NCBI GenBank assembly: GCA_027574665.1
Contig: CM050676.1
Coordinates: forward strand, 6,190,157-6,254,156
Origin: Rhynochetos jubatus
Lineage: Eukaryota; Chordata; Aves; Eurypygiformes; Rhynochetidae
Direction: 5' to 3'
Length of the DNA stretch: 64,000 nucleotides
Shown here: positions 41,500 to 53,900 of the stretch, one piece after another
How positions within the stretch are numbered: position 1 is the first letter of the stretch
Layout of the letters: every line of letters begins with the position of its first letter
Made by a program: the position numbers and the translations under genes
Notes under the pieces: generated by a model
The model's database searches: none
What the model saw: the letters and a program-made list of their open reading frames with translations, nothing else
Told to the model about the DNA's origin: nothing

Positions 41500-41570
41500 G
41501 GTTAGTGATGGGTTGGTGGAGGTTGGTGATGGGTGGCAATAAGCTGGTGACGGATGGTGATGGTACCATA
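41500..41570. repeat. Right arm of the split minisatellite
   Basis: Copies of GGTTAGTGATGGGTTGGTGG, GGTTGGTGATGGGTGG and GGTGACGGATGGTGATGG, the same type as those left of the LTR. Confidence 0.65.
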
Positions 41571-44500
41571 AAATTTCCTAGATTTGGGGCAGAAGAGGCA
41601 TGATAGCCTGCTGTGGGAGGTTGGGTAAATCTGGATGAGAGTGCTTTCCTTCATAATCATCACTGGGTGAGAACATAATTTGCTACAACACCAGCACTTT
41701 CTGTGAGGAAAGTGACCCAGAATAGTTAATTTGGAGTGAGCTCCATGCTTAGGAGGTGCCCGGTGCTGGGCCGATGTTCAGAAGGTTTGGGACCTGCGTT
41801 GTGCCTGTGTGAGGGACAGCACTGAGCCAAGCTAGGCCAGTTCAGTGACTTGCAGCTGGGATCGTATAACAAGTTTGACTCCTGAAGCAATGGTATGTAG
41901 GTCCTTGCTGGAGGACTGGGACGACGAGGAGCTGCGAGGGGCCCAGGGTGTTGACATACAGGCAACCCCATCATTTCTACACCAGAGGCCTCCAGTCCAG
42001 TTAAGCATCCTTTGCTACCCTTGGGAAGAGGGTGATGCTGGACCTGCCATCACCTGCTGTGACCAGGAACACTGCCCTGGGTGCATGTTTGCAGGCAGAG
42101 GCTGGCTCTAGAGGAGGGAGAGGGTCCCCCATGGGTGTGGGGTGGCACCGGGGTCAGGCGAAGTATCCTGGCTCCAACCTGTCCTTGTCTGGGCTGAACT
42201 TCCCCCTCCCACCTTCTGCTCTGTTTTCAGCTCAGCTAGAAAACAAAACCTTTGGGGTTGTTTTTCTCTTCCTTTCCTAATTTAGACTGTCCCAAGGCTC
42301 CACAGGCAGATAAAGGCAAGTTTATTCCTTCCCTGTGTTTATGGTGCTTCTGGAACATGCTGCTCCTGCAAATATTACATCAAGAGAGCATGGAGATGCT
42401 CAGCTTCCCCAGCACAGCTCAACCCTCACCTACATTTGCTCATCACTGCTCACTGCTTCCTCCCGTGCCCTGGCATTGTACCCCAGCCATGCTGTTGCTG
42501 TCTCCAGCTTGGCTTGGTGGTGGTGGCTCTGGCCATGCTGGTCACTACATCACCACTCCTGGGGCAGCTGGCATCCTAGGCTCCTGCTCTGAATGGCACT
42601 GATGCCTCCGCTCATCCCATAAGCTGGGAGAGTCCCAGTGCCTGGTACCACATGAACCCCCTAGCTTAACTTTGGCCTCAGCCCCTTCTCAGGTGCCTGC
42701 CATGTCCCCAGGGAGTGCAGGGCATCACCAGAATGTCCCCAAGGCTCAGCTAATGCCCACCTGTGTCCCTAACAGCTGTGCTCTGCTGCGGGAGGCAGAG
42801 GAGGGGACAGAGCAGAGCTGGTGCAGAGCCAGACAAGGATGCAGAGACACTGTGGGCCCCCAGCTGGGCTTGACACAGGGTTCCTGCCTCGCCGCTGGGG
42901 ATGGGGACTGTTTGGGATGCAGGCCCCTTGCATCCCAGGTTGCAATGCAAGAACTGGGAGAGCTCAGCCCTCCCTCACCCACCTCAGTGGTTGGCCCCAG
43001 CCCTGCCAGAAGATGACCCTGAGGGGATGCTGGGATGGCTCTTGCAACAGAGGAGCCACTGCTGCTGCCAGACACGGGCATGGGCTGCCCCTGTCTGTGT
43101 GTGCCGGGGTCGTGCAGGCTGTCGCAATGCGACACAAGGCTCCAAGCTGTGTTTGCTTGGCTGGGACAGTGTGTCACTGCTGATGTTGTCCAGGTTGTGT
43201 CACGCCAGTGGAGAGCAGTGCCCAGCCTCCATCCTTTCCCCTGGCCAGAGGGAGTCACAAGCTTGGCGGGACACAAGGGCAGGAGATAGGCAAGGAAGGG
43301 GAGAGGATGGCTGCAGGAGGGCTAGGGAGAGGCAGCAGTGAAGATTTGTTGACTGCAGGATTGAAGCTGTGAGTGAGGAGCACCCCAAGGTGCTGGGGGG
43401 AAGGACTCAGGGCTGGAGGCTGGAGGTTTTAGTGGCTGTTCATTAATACAGCCTGACTTACCCACACACACTGGTGGGATGCTATCCAGAAAAGCCCAGA
43501 GGAAATGGCAGCGGGGGTGTTAACATCTTCCAGGGAAGAGGTGTGATGACCCGCCCTGGGCTGCCCCGGGATGCTGCCAGTGTCCTGCCTCTTCCCAGGG
43601 TCCAGCAGAAAACTGAACTCAAAAAAACTTCCTTTGTGGGATGGCTGGACAGCCAGACATCTCCAGCAGGATGTGGTTACTGGGGACTGTTCCCTCTCTC
43701 CTGGATCCTGAGAGGTGGAGGCTGCAGCATGAAGCCAGTGGGGCTGGTCGCCCCATGGTGGCCAGCACCCAGTACACACACTGCTGCTCACCACAAAGAT
43801 TTGACTAAAATGCAAACACTGACTTGCCTGGCCTGGTTTTTCAAAGAGGTGCAGAACCCCAGGCCAGTTTCACCACCTCTTCCCAGGCAAGGGTGAGTCA
43901 CCAACCTGGCGCTGCCTTCCCCAGGCCAGTGGTGATGTCAGGCACAGGACTGACCCCGGCCTGGTGTGTGGCCAAGGAGATGTTCCCAGACAGGGTGTGG
44001 GGAAGGGGAGTTCAGTCACTCCCAGAGCCCCAGCTCCATGGGAAGGGACATCACCATCCTCCAAAACCAGCCCCAGAGGCTGGGGACCAAGGCAGTCCCC
44101 AGGCAGCAGTTGGGTCAGGGGTACCTGGAGAGGAGCTGAACTTTGGGGATGGGTACTATGAGGACAGTGGAGGAAATCAGAGATAGGGGCAGGAAATAAC
44201 AAATGTGAGTCAGCTGAGAAGCACTCAGGCAAGGACAGCTTCGGAGAGCTAATCTGCAGGAGATAATGTTGTTGGGATGGAGGAGCCTCAGAGATGAGCT
44301 CATGGAAAGCGAGAATCAAGGAATGGAGGTGTTTGAAACTCCAGCTGCCAACATGGTCCTTGGTATCACACTTAGCTATGTCACCCCTAGGTGTCAGGGG
44401 TGCCAGAGAGCATGGGGCTTGGCACCCAGCCTTGGGTGATCCAGACAGCAAGTACTCTTTGGGATGCATTTTGTAGCCTCCAAAGGTTTCCTTGAAATCA

Positions 44501-45957
44501 TGTGCTGGGTGTTTATCCCCTGGCAGACAGGACTAGCTGCATCACAACCTGTCTGCTTTTAGTCTGGTGGAGATTAAGCTCTCCAGGACCTAATGACAAT
44601 TCTTTTGGCAAGCGTTCAGCAGGCCTTAATCCATCTTATCTCCGCTCTGAAAGGATAAATTAGGCACCTCTCCAAGAGCTCAATGGGGAACAGAAGCGAC
44701 AGGAGCTCTGGCGACACACAAGCTGCTGCAGGCACCCCGGAGATGCCCTACATACAGCAAAGAGGCTGCGGAACTGAAGGCTTGCAGGCAGGAGCCAGAA
44801 CAATCTAGGGGCTGGAGAAGGGGCAGCATTGCAGGCCAGCCAGCACAATCTCTTCCACACAGCAGGACCCTCTTGCCTTTCTCCCCCTGAATATCCAGGT
44901 GTTGGGATCACCAGGAATCGTGGCCTGAATAATGAAGGTCCCAATTCTCTTGGGATTTTCCTGGGTATGAGTCAAGGGCAGTTTCTTGGCTCATGGGGGA
45001 AGACTAGGGACAACATGGTGCCACTCATCCTCATGAAAAGCCTCCCATGCCAGCAATGACCCCTGTCCAGCCCATCCAGTACCCAGGGATGTCCATGCTC
45101 CCACAGTCAGATACACTCCCCTGACACAGAGAATATACTGGTCATGTGGGATGGTCCCACCGTCCCACTCGCTGCCCTGCCATCGAGCACAAGAATTCTG
45201 AACTTGCATTTTGCAAACCTGTCCTGACATAGCTAATAAGAACTGTGTTAATCAGTGAGTTTTCCCAGCACTGCATGATTTGTTTGGTCAGTTATGGGGG
45301 ATATTGTGAGGGTAATGTAAATGAGGGGTGGCATTTGCCTCTGCAGCAGCCGTCTGGAGTGCTGGAGCCGTGTCTAAGACATGAGGCACTCGCTGCAAGC
45401 CAGGGTGACCTGGATGGTGCAGGCACTGCAGGCAAGGACGCTGCTCAGCTCAGCCCCATGTAGACATTTGGCCTGAGGAATTGTGGATCAGACACCTGTT
45501 GAGCATGACTGCTGCTCGCACCCACCTCCACCACAGGCACCCAGAGGCAAAGGGCTGTGTCCCACCCAGCCGTCACTGGCTTTTAGATGACTGCCCATCA
45601 TCATGGTGTCTTGCTTTCTTCAAGCCCCTTCCACATGAAATCAGAGAGGACAGCAAAACCTTCATGAGCTTGGCAAAGCCTGAAATATCCCACTTTTCTG
45701 CATCAAGGACTTGCTGGCATGGGTGGCTGGGGGCTTAATTTCTTTTTGGCTGTAGTATCCCTTGGGTGACAGATGGCCTAGTGGGTCACCAGCTTGCACA
45801 CTGCATTGCTGGGGTCAGGGCCATGGAGTAACACTGGGACAGGGTCTTGCTGTGTCTGATGGAGGGGACCAGGTTGCCCTGAGTTCAGTCAGGGCCAGTT
45901 TGCAGGATGGTGGCAGAACCCCTGCAGCAGCTCCCAGTCCCATCCCAGGGTGCAACC
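41570..45957. other. Intergenic, no gene recognised
   Basis: GC-rich unique sequence. Open frames up to about 200 codons (for example minus strand 43870-44469) show no familiar domain. No RNA gene or repeat of note was seen. Confidence 0.45.
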
Positions 45958-46776
45958 ACCCCTGTGCTGGGTTCAGTCAGGAAAGGGTTAACTCTTTACC
46001 GTGGCTGCTAGAGAGCTGTATTCCTGGATGCTGAGAACAGCACTGATGAGGTCTCAGCTGGTGCTGGGCAATGCCTGCACCAGATTCAAGGTCTCTCTCT
46101 GCTTCTGATCCTGCAGCTGCATTCCCAGCTCTCGCTCTCTCACTACAGGCAGTGCAGGGGGGACACACAGCTCAGACAGCTGACCCCAACTGCCCAAGGG
46201 AGTATTTCATTCCATAGTACGTCATGCTTGGGGCACAGGCGGGGAGGGGGTCCTGGAGCCATTACTCTCTCTCTCACTCTCTTGCTCGTTTACTTCCTGG
46301 CACTTGCTGGCACTCTCCCTGACTCCTGCGTTAGCTGCTTTGCCAACTCCTGCGCTGGCTCATTCATGAGGGAGTGGGTGGGTTTGTTTAGTTTTCCTGG
46401 TCATGCTATCGCTGATAGGGTTCGCTCAGACTCTGCTGTGATTGCTCTTGGACTGTGGCCCTCGGGCTGCGTCTCTCAGGCTCTCTGGCTCTGACTGTCA
46501 CTACTCAGCACCTGGTTGTGGTTGGTCAGTGGGTGGTGAGCAACTGTATCATAATTGTATCATATGTTTTATTTTCTATTATTTTAATTATTTGTTATTA
46601 GTAGTATTTGCATATATTAATTTAGATTTAATCAGTAAATAGTTCTTATCTTAGTTTTATGAGCTTCCTTATTTCTTTTTCCTTCGATCTTCCCCCTCTG
46701 CTGGAGGAGGGGAGGGGGGATTTGTGAGAGCGGCTTTGTGGTATTTTGCTAGGTGGAGTTAAACCATGACAACCCC
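45958..46776 (+). mobile_element. Solo LTR of an avian endogenous retrovirus with 5-bp target duplication
   Basis: The LTR spans 45963-46771 (809 bp). It begins TGTGCTGGGTTCAGTCAGG and ends GTTAAACCATGACA. It is flanked on both sides by the direct repeat ACCCC (45958-45962 and 46772-46776). The A/T-rich block at about 46540-46650 and the final GAGAGCGGCTTTGTGGTA / GTTAAACCATGACA stretch match the 3' portion of common bird LTRs. No internal retroviral sequence is present, so it is the product of LTR-LTR recombination. The preserved target duplication suggests it is not extremely old. Confidence 0.85.
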
Positions 46777-49700
46777 TCAGCCGGGAAACTGTTTTAGGGT
46801 GGGAGGTTTCCTTCTTTGCTACAGTGAGGCAAAGACAGTGACGGGTTCACTGTGGGGTTGCTGCTGGCTGGCACCCATGGGTGCTGCCAAGATGCCCGTC
46901 ACTGCTGGACTGCCCTCCCAGAGGAGACGAGGGGTGTATGGTGCCATTGCTCAGCATCGCTGCCTGTTGCTATCCTTGCTCCTGACCTTAGGCCTGTTTG
47001 CTCTGTGTTGAGCTGTGCTGCCTGTCAGTCAGCACCTGTGATAGGCCAAAAAGGCTGTGGAAGCTCTCTAGGTGCTGCTGAGGTGAAACCCTGGTCAGCA
47101 AACCCGTCCCACTACAACAGGCACCCAATCCGCCTCTGTGCTGTGTCACTGCAGCTCCATGGGGATGCCAGACATCCCTCCTTAGCTGGTGGGTCACAGG
47201 GGTCTTTGTTGGAAGATTTTAGCTCTTTCTTCTTTCTCTCCTTGACCCGCAAAGCTTCTTTTTACCTCTAGAAGAGTGAAAGAATTAACTGAGCAAGAAT
47301 GAAATGAGAAGCGGAAAACAAAGCTGCCAATTTTCAAATGACATGTTAAGTATTTCAGGACTTGTCCATTGCTTTCTGCTCTAAGCATGTACATTGGTTC
47401 TAACCCAGGCTTGTCCCGCTCTGGCCACCTGCCACCCTTGAATCTATTCCTGGTGCGAAGAGCCCTGCGCCAGGCGAAACCCCCTCTCTGTGTTGCATCA
47501 CCAGTTGAACTCTGGTGCATGTTGTCTCCAAAGCAACAAGCAGCTAAAATTGGTAGAAAGTTTGATCTGAGCCTGAGCCAAGCTTAATTTTTAATTGCTT
47601 CTAAATTTATTCTCTGACATGGGTTTGCCAAGCCAGGCAGGAAGGTTGTGGCGGCAGGTGCAGGCTTGGTTGCCCTCGGGGAGTGCCCTGGCCCTTCCCA
47701 GCTTTGAACCTGCTGGGGTCTGGCAGCACTTGGCAGTGGCTCAGTGTCCTCACCGTGGCCAGGGTGTCCCCTCTCAGCTGGCCACCTCATTCTTACCTTC
47801 CAGGCCCCGGGAAGGCTCTCAGCTGCCCCATAAGCCCTGTTTGTCCCACACATGGCAGATGAGATCAAGCACCTTGTTCAAGCCCCTGAAGGCAAGTGGG
47901 CAATATTTCAGCTTTTCCTGTATTCAAAAGACCAGCATGATGGGAGGATTTGCTTTTAAATCCTAAATAGCTTGTGGCATTCCTGAATCCACTCCCACTC
48001 TCTGCATGCCCACCCCCTTTCCAATCCCATCCCAACCCACCCCATCCCATCCTTGCAGCATGCCCCACCCCATGCCTTCAGCCTTCCCCTTCTCATCCCA
48101 TGGTTGGACAACTAACAGGGGAGTGTTTCTGGCATGCAGATACATGGGGAAGCCAAGTCTCCACTTGCATTCCCTGGAAGGCATCTCCTCTCCCGAATGC
48201 CTCCCCGTGCAGGGATTAGAGGCCGCATTCCCAGTGCACTTCACAGCTGTCACCAGTGAGTGAAAATTGTCTGGTCCTGGCTTAGAGCCCCTGGAACCTT
48301 CCACAAAATCCCCAAACAGACTGTGCTTGCGCTGACAAAGCAAACAGTTATTCAGGTAACAAAGGTCACCTCTCCCCTTTTTGACAGATATTTTTGCACC
48401 ACATACTGAAGTCCAAGGGTAAAGGAGCTGCAGAGTCAGGCACGGCCCTATCCCTTGCACCAGCTCAGAGTATTAGAGGGATTTGGGAGAGAGGAAGAAA
48501 CCATCCTGGGGCAGGAGCCAGGAGGACAGGGTCTTTCCCACCTGGTTTTCCCACTGATGTCCCCAAAATCATCCCAATGAGCTTCCAAGCAGGGGGTTGC
48601 AAACATTTACAGGGTGCAGTTGCTTAGGGGCTGTGCGAATGAGCAGTACCCAGGCTCCCAGCGAGGCTGTGGTTATGGTCTACCCCTTAAAGTGCAGGGA
48701 GCAGCCATGAGCATCTCAGTGAGACTCAGCATTGTCTGGAAAGTGGGAAGTTGGTGGCAGTGGCTCCCAGCCCTGTGAGCTGCCTGTGTGTCACCAGTGG
48801 CTGGGAAGAGCCACATGCTGCACCCAGATGTGGCTGCGGACTTCCTGGGTTACTTACACAGGTGGAGGAAGCACCAGGAGTGCTGATCCTTGTGTTGGTG
48901 GTGCCGCAGCTGCCCGGCACATGCCATAAGCTGCTCCGACACAAGGGCAGATCCTCTCTCTTAACAAAATAGTGCTTGAGGCATCCCTAAGTCCCAGGAA
49001 GCTGTCTGGCCCTGCTGCAAGTCCGCATTCCTGATTATATTCAGATTCTCTGCAGAGTCCCAGGTGAGGCTGGTGATGGGGTGTCCCCAGTGAGCCATGC
49101 ACCGGGAGGAGGAATATGCACCATAAAGTGCTGGTGGGCTTCCTCTTGTAGGTCCAGAGAAAATTCCAATGACAGCAGAGCTCCACAGTGGGATACACTG
49201 ATAAGGTTTTCCCTGCCCTACCCTTCTCTGCTCCCTGCCATTCATTCTGTCAGTGTTATACAGAAATCCTCCCAAACACATGGAAAATCACCCGCAGGCT
49301 GGCGACTCGCCCGGGGCCATCCCCAGCTCTGTCTTTGTCCAGGGGTGTAGGTGCTGTGCCAGGCTGGGACCCCCACACCACTTCCTTCTGCACCCTGCCC
49401 TTGCCCTCCTTGGAGGGTTTCTCCCAAAAGAAGGTATTGCCTGGCCAAGGGGATGGATTTGGGTGATTTTAGAAATGGCCAATAACAGAATTCAAATTGA
49501 AATTCCACTACTTGCTGCAATTGTAAAGTGACATTTGCAAACACAAACCCCAGTTTTTGACTGAACTGGAGGAGTTGCAGTGCTCCATGGATGGGGCTCA
49601 CCAGCAGCCATGATGACCATTCCTCAGCCGCTTTGTTTTATGGGAAACCTCCTGGTTTGGTTTTCCTTTTTTGGGGTAGGTGGATTTTCTTGGACTGTGC

Positions 49701-50690
49701 TCAGGATTTACCTTTTCCCTACACTTTGCCAAAGGAGGAGTGATTTCCAGGCACACCTGAGCCACATAGGTAGGGTCTTGGCACTTGGGGTTTTGCCTCT
49801 AGGTGTCCGGTTATCGTTGTGGTGGGATGATCACCAGTTGCCAAACCCAGGCAGCTCCAAGGGCACACGCCCAGTGCTGGGTGGGTGAGGTGGTCTGACA
49901 TGAGCATCTGAGCTCAAGGTTCACACACAGACATGGACCCGCTTCAGCTTTGTTACTGTCTGCCGAGCAAAGTCCTGCACATCTGCGCCAAGTAAAAACC
50001 CCACAACATTTGTTTTTCGAAGAAATGCAAACTAAACAGAGGTTGCTCTGTCCCAGCCCTGCCTGAGCAAAACCACTGCACGTCCATGTGCTCTTTCTCC
50101 AGGCTGTGCTAGAGGACATAAGGCAAAGCTGGGTGTAAGATGCCCGAGGCATGGGACATGCGGGTGCTGGGTGCAAGATGCCGTGGGCATGGTACCTGTG
50201 GGTGCTGGGTGCTGGGTGTGTGGGATGACCCAGGCATGGTACTTGTGGGTGCTGGTCAGTTCCTGCTTGGGAAACCAAGCCCCACAGCAGGGATGGGGCT
50301 GCTGAGCACTTTGGAAAGCTCAGATCTGCCCTGCAGGCTGTGAAATTTCATTGTACACTAAGGAAACAGAGAAGCATCTGAGGTCACTGTCACAGCAGGG
50401 GAAAGTGCCTGGGCTAGAAATGGGGCCAGCTCCCACCCCCAGCCCCCTTGGGAGTTGCCACACGCACACACTTCTTTTCAGGTTTTCACTCCAGTAAACA
50501 GAGAGCAGTGGGATTTTCTGTCACCTAATGCCTGCAGGTCCTGTGTGAAAATTTGGAAAAAATCCAGAATCCGAGCATGAAAGTACAGAAAAATTTTATC
50601 TAAATCTTTAGATATGTTTATATACCCTATTGGAAAATGTTCAAGACAGAGAAAGCCTGGGTTTTGATATTTAACTTAGGCCCCCACCAC
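46777..50690. other. Intergenic, no gene recognised
   Basis: Nothing coding is convincing. A C-rich CCCATCC tract is at about 48010-48090. A possible minisatellite at 50138-50255 is listed separately. Confidence 0.45.
50138..50255. repeat. Minisatellite, unit about 45 bp, three copies
   Basis: Three imperfect units with the core GATGCC..GGCATGG..TGTGGGTGCTGG. Confidence 0.7.
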
Positions 50691-50724
50691 ATCAGATCTT
50701 CTGCTGTCCCTTCCCTTACACTTA

Positions 50725-50930
50725 CCTCTCAGTGTAACCTTCTGCAGCAGTAGGAAATACCACGACTTCCCAGATGCATCCTGAGGCCCGTATTCCTGGA
50801 CAACTGTTACGTAGTTGAGTATGCATTTGGGATGCAGCTGGCTGGGTGGGCTGAGAAACATCACCTCTACCTTGCCTGGTCCCTTGAGGGGTGGTTGTGC
50901 CTCTGCTTGTGCTTCAGCCACTGGATTCAC
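50725..50930 (-). other. Orphan exon-like open stretch (possible fibronectin-III / cytokine-receptor-like)
   Basis: A minus-strand frame of about 68 codons ends at a near-consensus donor (CTGAGAG|GTAAGTG, about 50725). It has a possible acceptor, GTGAATCCAG, on its upstream side at about 50928. The translation includes SPPSQLHPKCILNYVTVVQE, which resembles the proline start, cysteine and tyrosine spacing of a fibronectin-III domain in class I cytokine receptors. No partner exons were found nearby and no WSXWS motif was seen. It may be a relic exon, an exon of an unknown gene, or chance. I cannot name it. Confidence 0.25.
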
Positions 50931-50939
50931 GAAACCTTA

Positions 50940-53900
50940 GTCGTGAACTGAGCAGGAAGGCTCTGGGGAGAGGTTTGATCCCCAGCTGGGGTTTTCAGGA
51001 CTGTGCCCAAAAGTCTATCTGCTTTTCCTTTGCATTGGCAGGATGAGAAGCATCTCCACCAGCATTCCCCTGTCTACAGCTCCAGCCCTCTCCTACGGGT
51101 GTCAGGAGTCACCGTAGGGGGGTGAAGCAGCCATGGTCCGTTTTGGGACGCAGGGAGAAGTCACCTGGCCACCTGCTGGTCGTGGGTACAGCACAGCTGA
51201 ACCTGGCAGCAGCATCACCCCAGCCCTGGGGCCAGCTCTGTGCTGCCAGCCCAGCTCCCAGTGGCTCATGTCATTCCTTGCTGTCAGAGTGTCTTGTTGG
51301 GACAGGGACCTGTCCAGCACCAGGGGAGAAGGGGACGTGGGAAACAACCTCTTGAGCAAAGTGAAAGATGAATGCAGTGTGTGGGAGAGCTCAGGAGGCC
51401 AAGCAGCACTGACTGAGCACTCACCCAGCAAGATGTTGGACAGGAGTCCAAATCCCCAAGAGCCAGCACAGCCACCAGTCCTGTATATCCTGGGGTGGCT
51501 AAAAACCTTTCTGGACAGCAGAAGTGACCTGAGGTTTATCACACAGTGAAGCTAAAATAGCTATTTGTGCTGTGGAGATCCAGCCCATGAGGGGTGCCAG
51601 CAGGACACCCAACAGATGCTGGTCTCCAGCAGATGCTGGTCTCCAACAGATACTGACCGATAAGTGTCAAGCAGTGCCAGAACCACCTCCATCTCCATCA
51701 TAGAGGAAGGGACAGGCAGCCAGGAGTGACAAAGGGACGATGAATGCACCCACTGTGGGCTTTGCTCATGCTTGCCACAGCAGCTCGCTTTCCAAAAAAT
51801 CTGGGCATCTCCATTCAGAAACAGTGAAGGGAAAGAAAGGATGTTCAGAAAACATCTGGAGAAATTCCCTATCACCCCTGTGCACATCAAAGGCTCTTCC
51901 AAAGCCACTGTCTCTGTCACTAGCCAAAGGTTGCTAATAAAAGGGAAGTTGTCTCACTGGAAAAGCAGAGTCCAACCCGGTTTTCAGTGGTCCGGCCCTT
52001 CCCACATGGGCTTGGGAGCAAACCGAGCATGACAAGGAGTGGCTTCATCCCCTGGGGACCTGGAACTCCCTGCGCCGACGAGCTGCGAGCCCCTGATTCA
52101 AAACGCATGTTGTTTAAATGGAGAGATGACTGTGAAAATAAGGGTCGGATTTCTCTGGCTGCCAAGCCTCTCACATTAACCCAAGCCCTACGGTTTCCTG
52201 CCTTCTGGCATGTATGACCTTCTGCACAGTAACCCCAGTGCTCCCTGAGAGCCCTAGGATGCCAGGAAGAATAAAGGGTAGCGGAGACTTGCATAATCTT
52301 CATCCAGCCCTGCCAGGAAAATAAGGAGTCTGCTTGGATGGAGAGTGTCGCAGGCCTTTTATGTCAGCTTTTCAACTATGAAAATGGGCTTCCCTGCTCC
52401 AAGCTAACAGTGCCTGGGATCTTCCCTGGGTCAGAGGAACACCAGGGTGGCTTAGACCCTCACTCCATCTTCTGGAGCCTGTAGGGGACATAGCAGCCCA
52501 GTTACTGAGTCTTCTCTCTGCCAGCAGTTTACCCAGGGCTGTGCTGTGCTGGCAGGGAAAGCCGGAGAAGAGAGATTGGGAATGGAGCTTCAGCAACATG
52601 GCTGAGCTCCCAATGCAGCTGGTCCTTGCTGGGGGTGGACGGCTGCAACCAATTTTCCATGTTTCTGACTCACTCTGCTTGGAAATTTGTCTCTGCTCAA
52701 GAAGCAACACCATCTAGAACAAAATTGCTGATGGGGATGAGGGGCAGAGAGGGTCAGGGTACAACCAATCTGGCCACCAAGCAGGTCCAGGCAGGCTGCA
52801 GCAGTTGGGTCCCTCACTGCTGTGCACTGGGGCCAGGAGCCGCACAGTCCCCCCTCTGGAGCGGGGAGTTACAGGGTTTCTGGTCCAGCAAACCTCCTGT
52901 ATGGGAAAAGCAGGAATAAGTGACCCCAGCATGTGGGGGTTTTAGCAGGCAGAACAGTTTTGCTAGCAGGGCTAGGTCCACAGGTGTGCAATAAATAAAT
53001 CACTGTCAGAAACAGATTTGAGCAGAGACCAAGGCGGATACGGTGCCTGTTCCAGCTGGGAATGCTGCCAGTGTCTGTCTGGGTGAGATGTGCTGCTGCC
53101 CTCAGCCAGGGGCCAGTAGGAAATCCCTGTTGGATGTCTCCTGACCTCCGCTGAATCAGAATAACCGTTCCTCTGGAAAACACAAATTCATCCCTGAAGC
53201 AGTGACGGTGTAATTCACATTTGCCCTATTCCCCTTTCATTGGAGTCTCCCTTAAGTTTGCCATTTCCAACAGTAAAGCAAAGCTGGGAGCAACCTTCCT
53301 GTAAATCAGCATCTCTCCCATTTCTTCCGGTGATGTGAGCCTGGGGCTGAGCAGCTGCAGGAATTCATGCGAGTTCAGACCAGGCTGAACTTTCACACAG
53401 TGACCCGCTGGGCCAGCGTAGGAAGGGTTGGGATGGAGAAAAGCAGAGAACAAAGACACCCATCGCAGCCCGCCCACTGTAGCCTGCTGTGTCAGGGGGT
53501 TGGCAGGACGGGGTCAGGAACAGGGATGGGGATGGGGACAGGGATATTTTGCCAGGCACACGGTGGGCTGTGTGGAGGAACTGCTTGCAGTGTGTGCTGG
53601 GGATACTGCTTTTCCCAGCTGGCTGGGCTGAGGGAATTACATGGAAGAGGGAATAGGGATGGGTATGGGAATGGGGATAGGGTTGGTGATGGGGTTGGTG
53701 GTGGATTGTGATAAGGATAGGAATGGAGATGGGAGTGAACACTGTTCCCACAGAGAGACCTCCACAAAAATAACTTCCTCTGGAGTCTGCTGTTCCCTTA
53801 CCAGGGGATGACCCCAGCCAGGGGAACTGCGGTGAAGCACACAGAGACCCAGGGGGTAGCCTGAAGGGTCACTGTGCCCTGCAGGTCCCTGGGCTGCTCT

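Noticed and set aside
40849-41505. Open frames of 180-220 codons across 40.8-41.5 kb
   Set aside because: They lie entirely within the avian LTR relic, whose repetitive CTGCAG-rich body is open in several frames.
43870-44469. 199-codon minus-strand open frame
   Set aside because: Serine/proline/leucine-rich without a domain; composition matches the opposite strand's GC bias.
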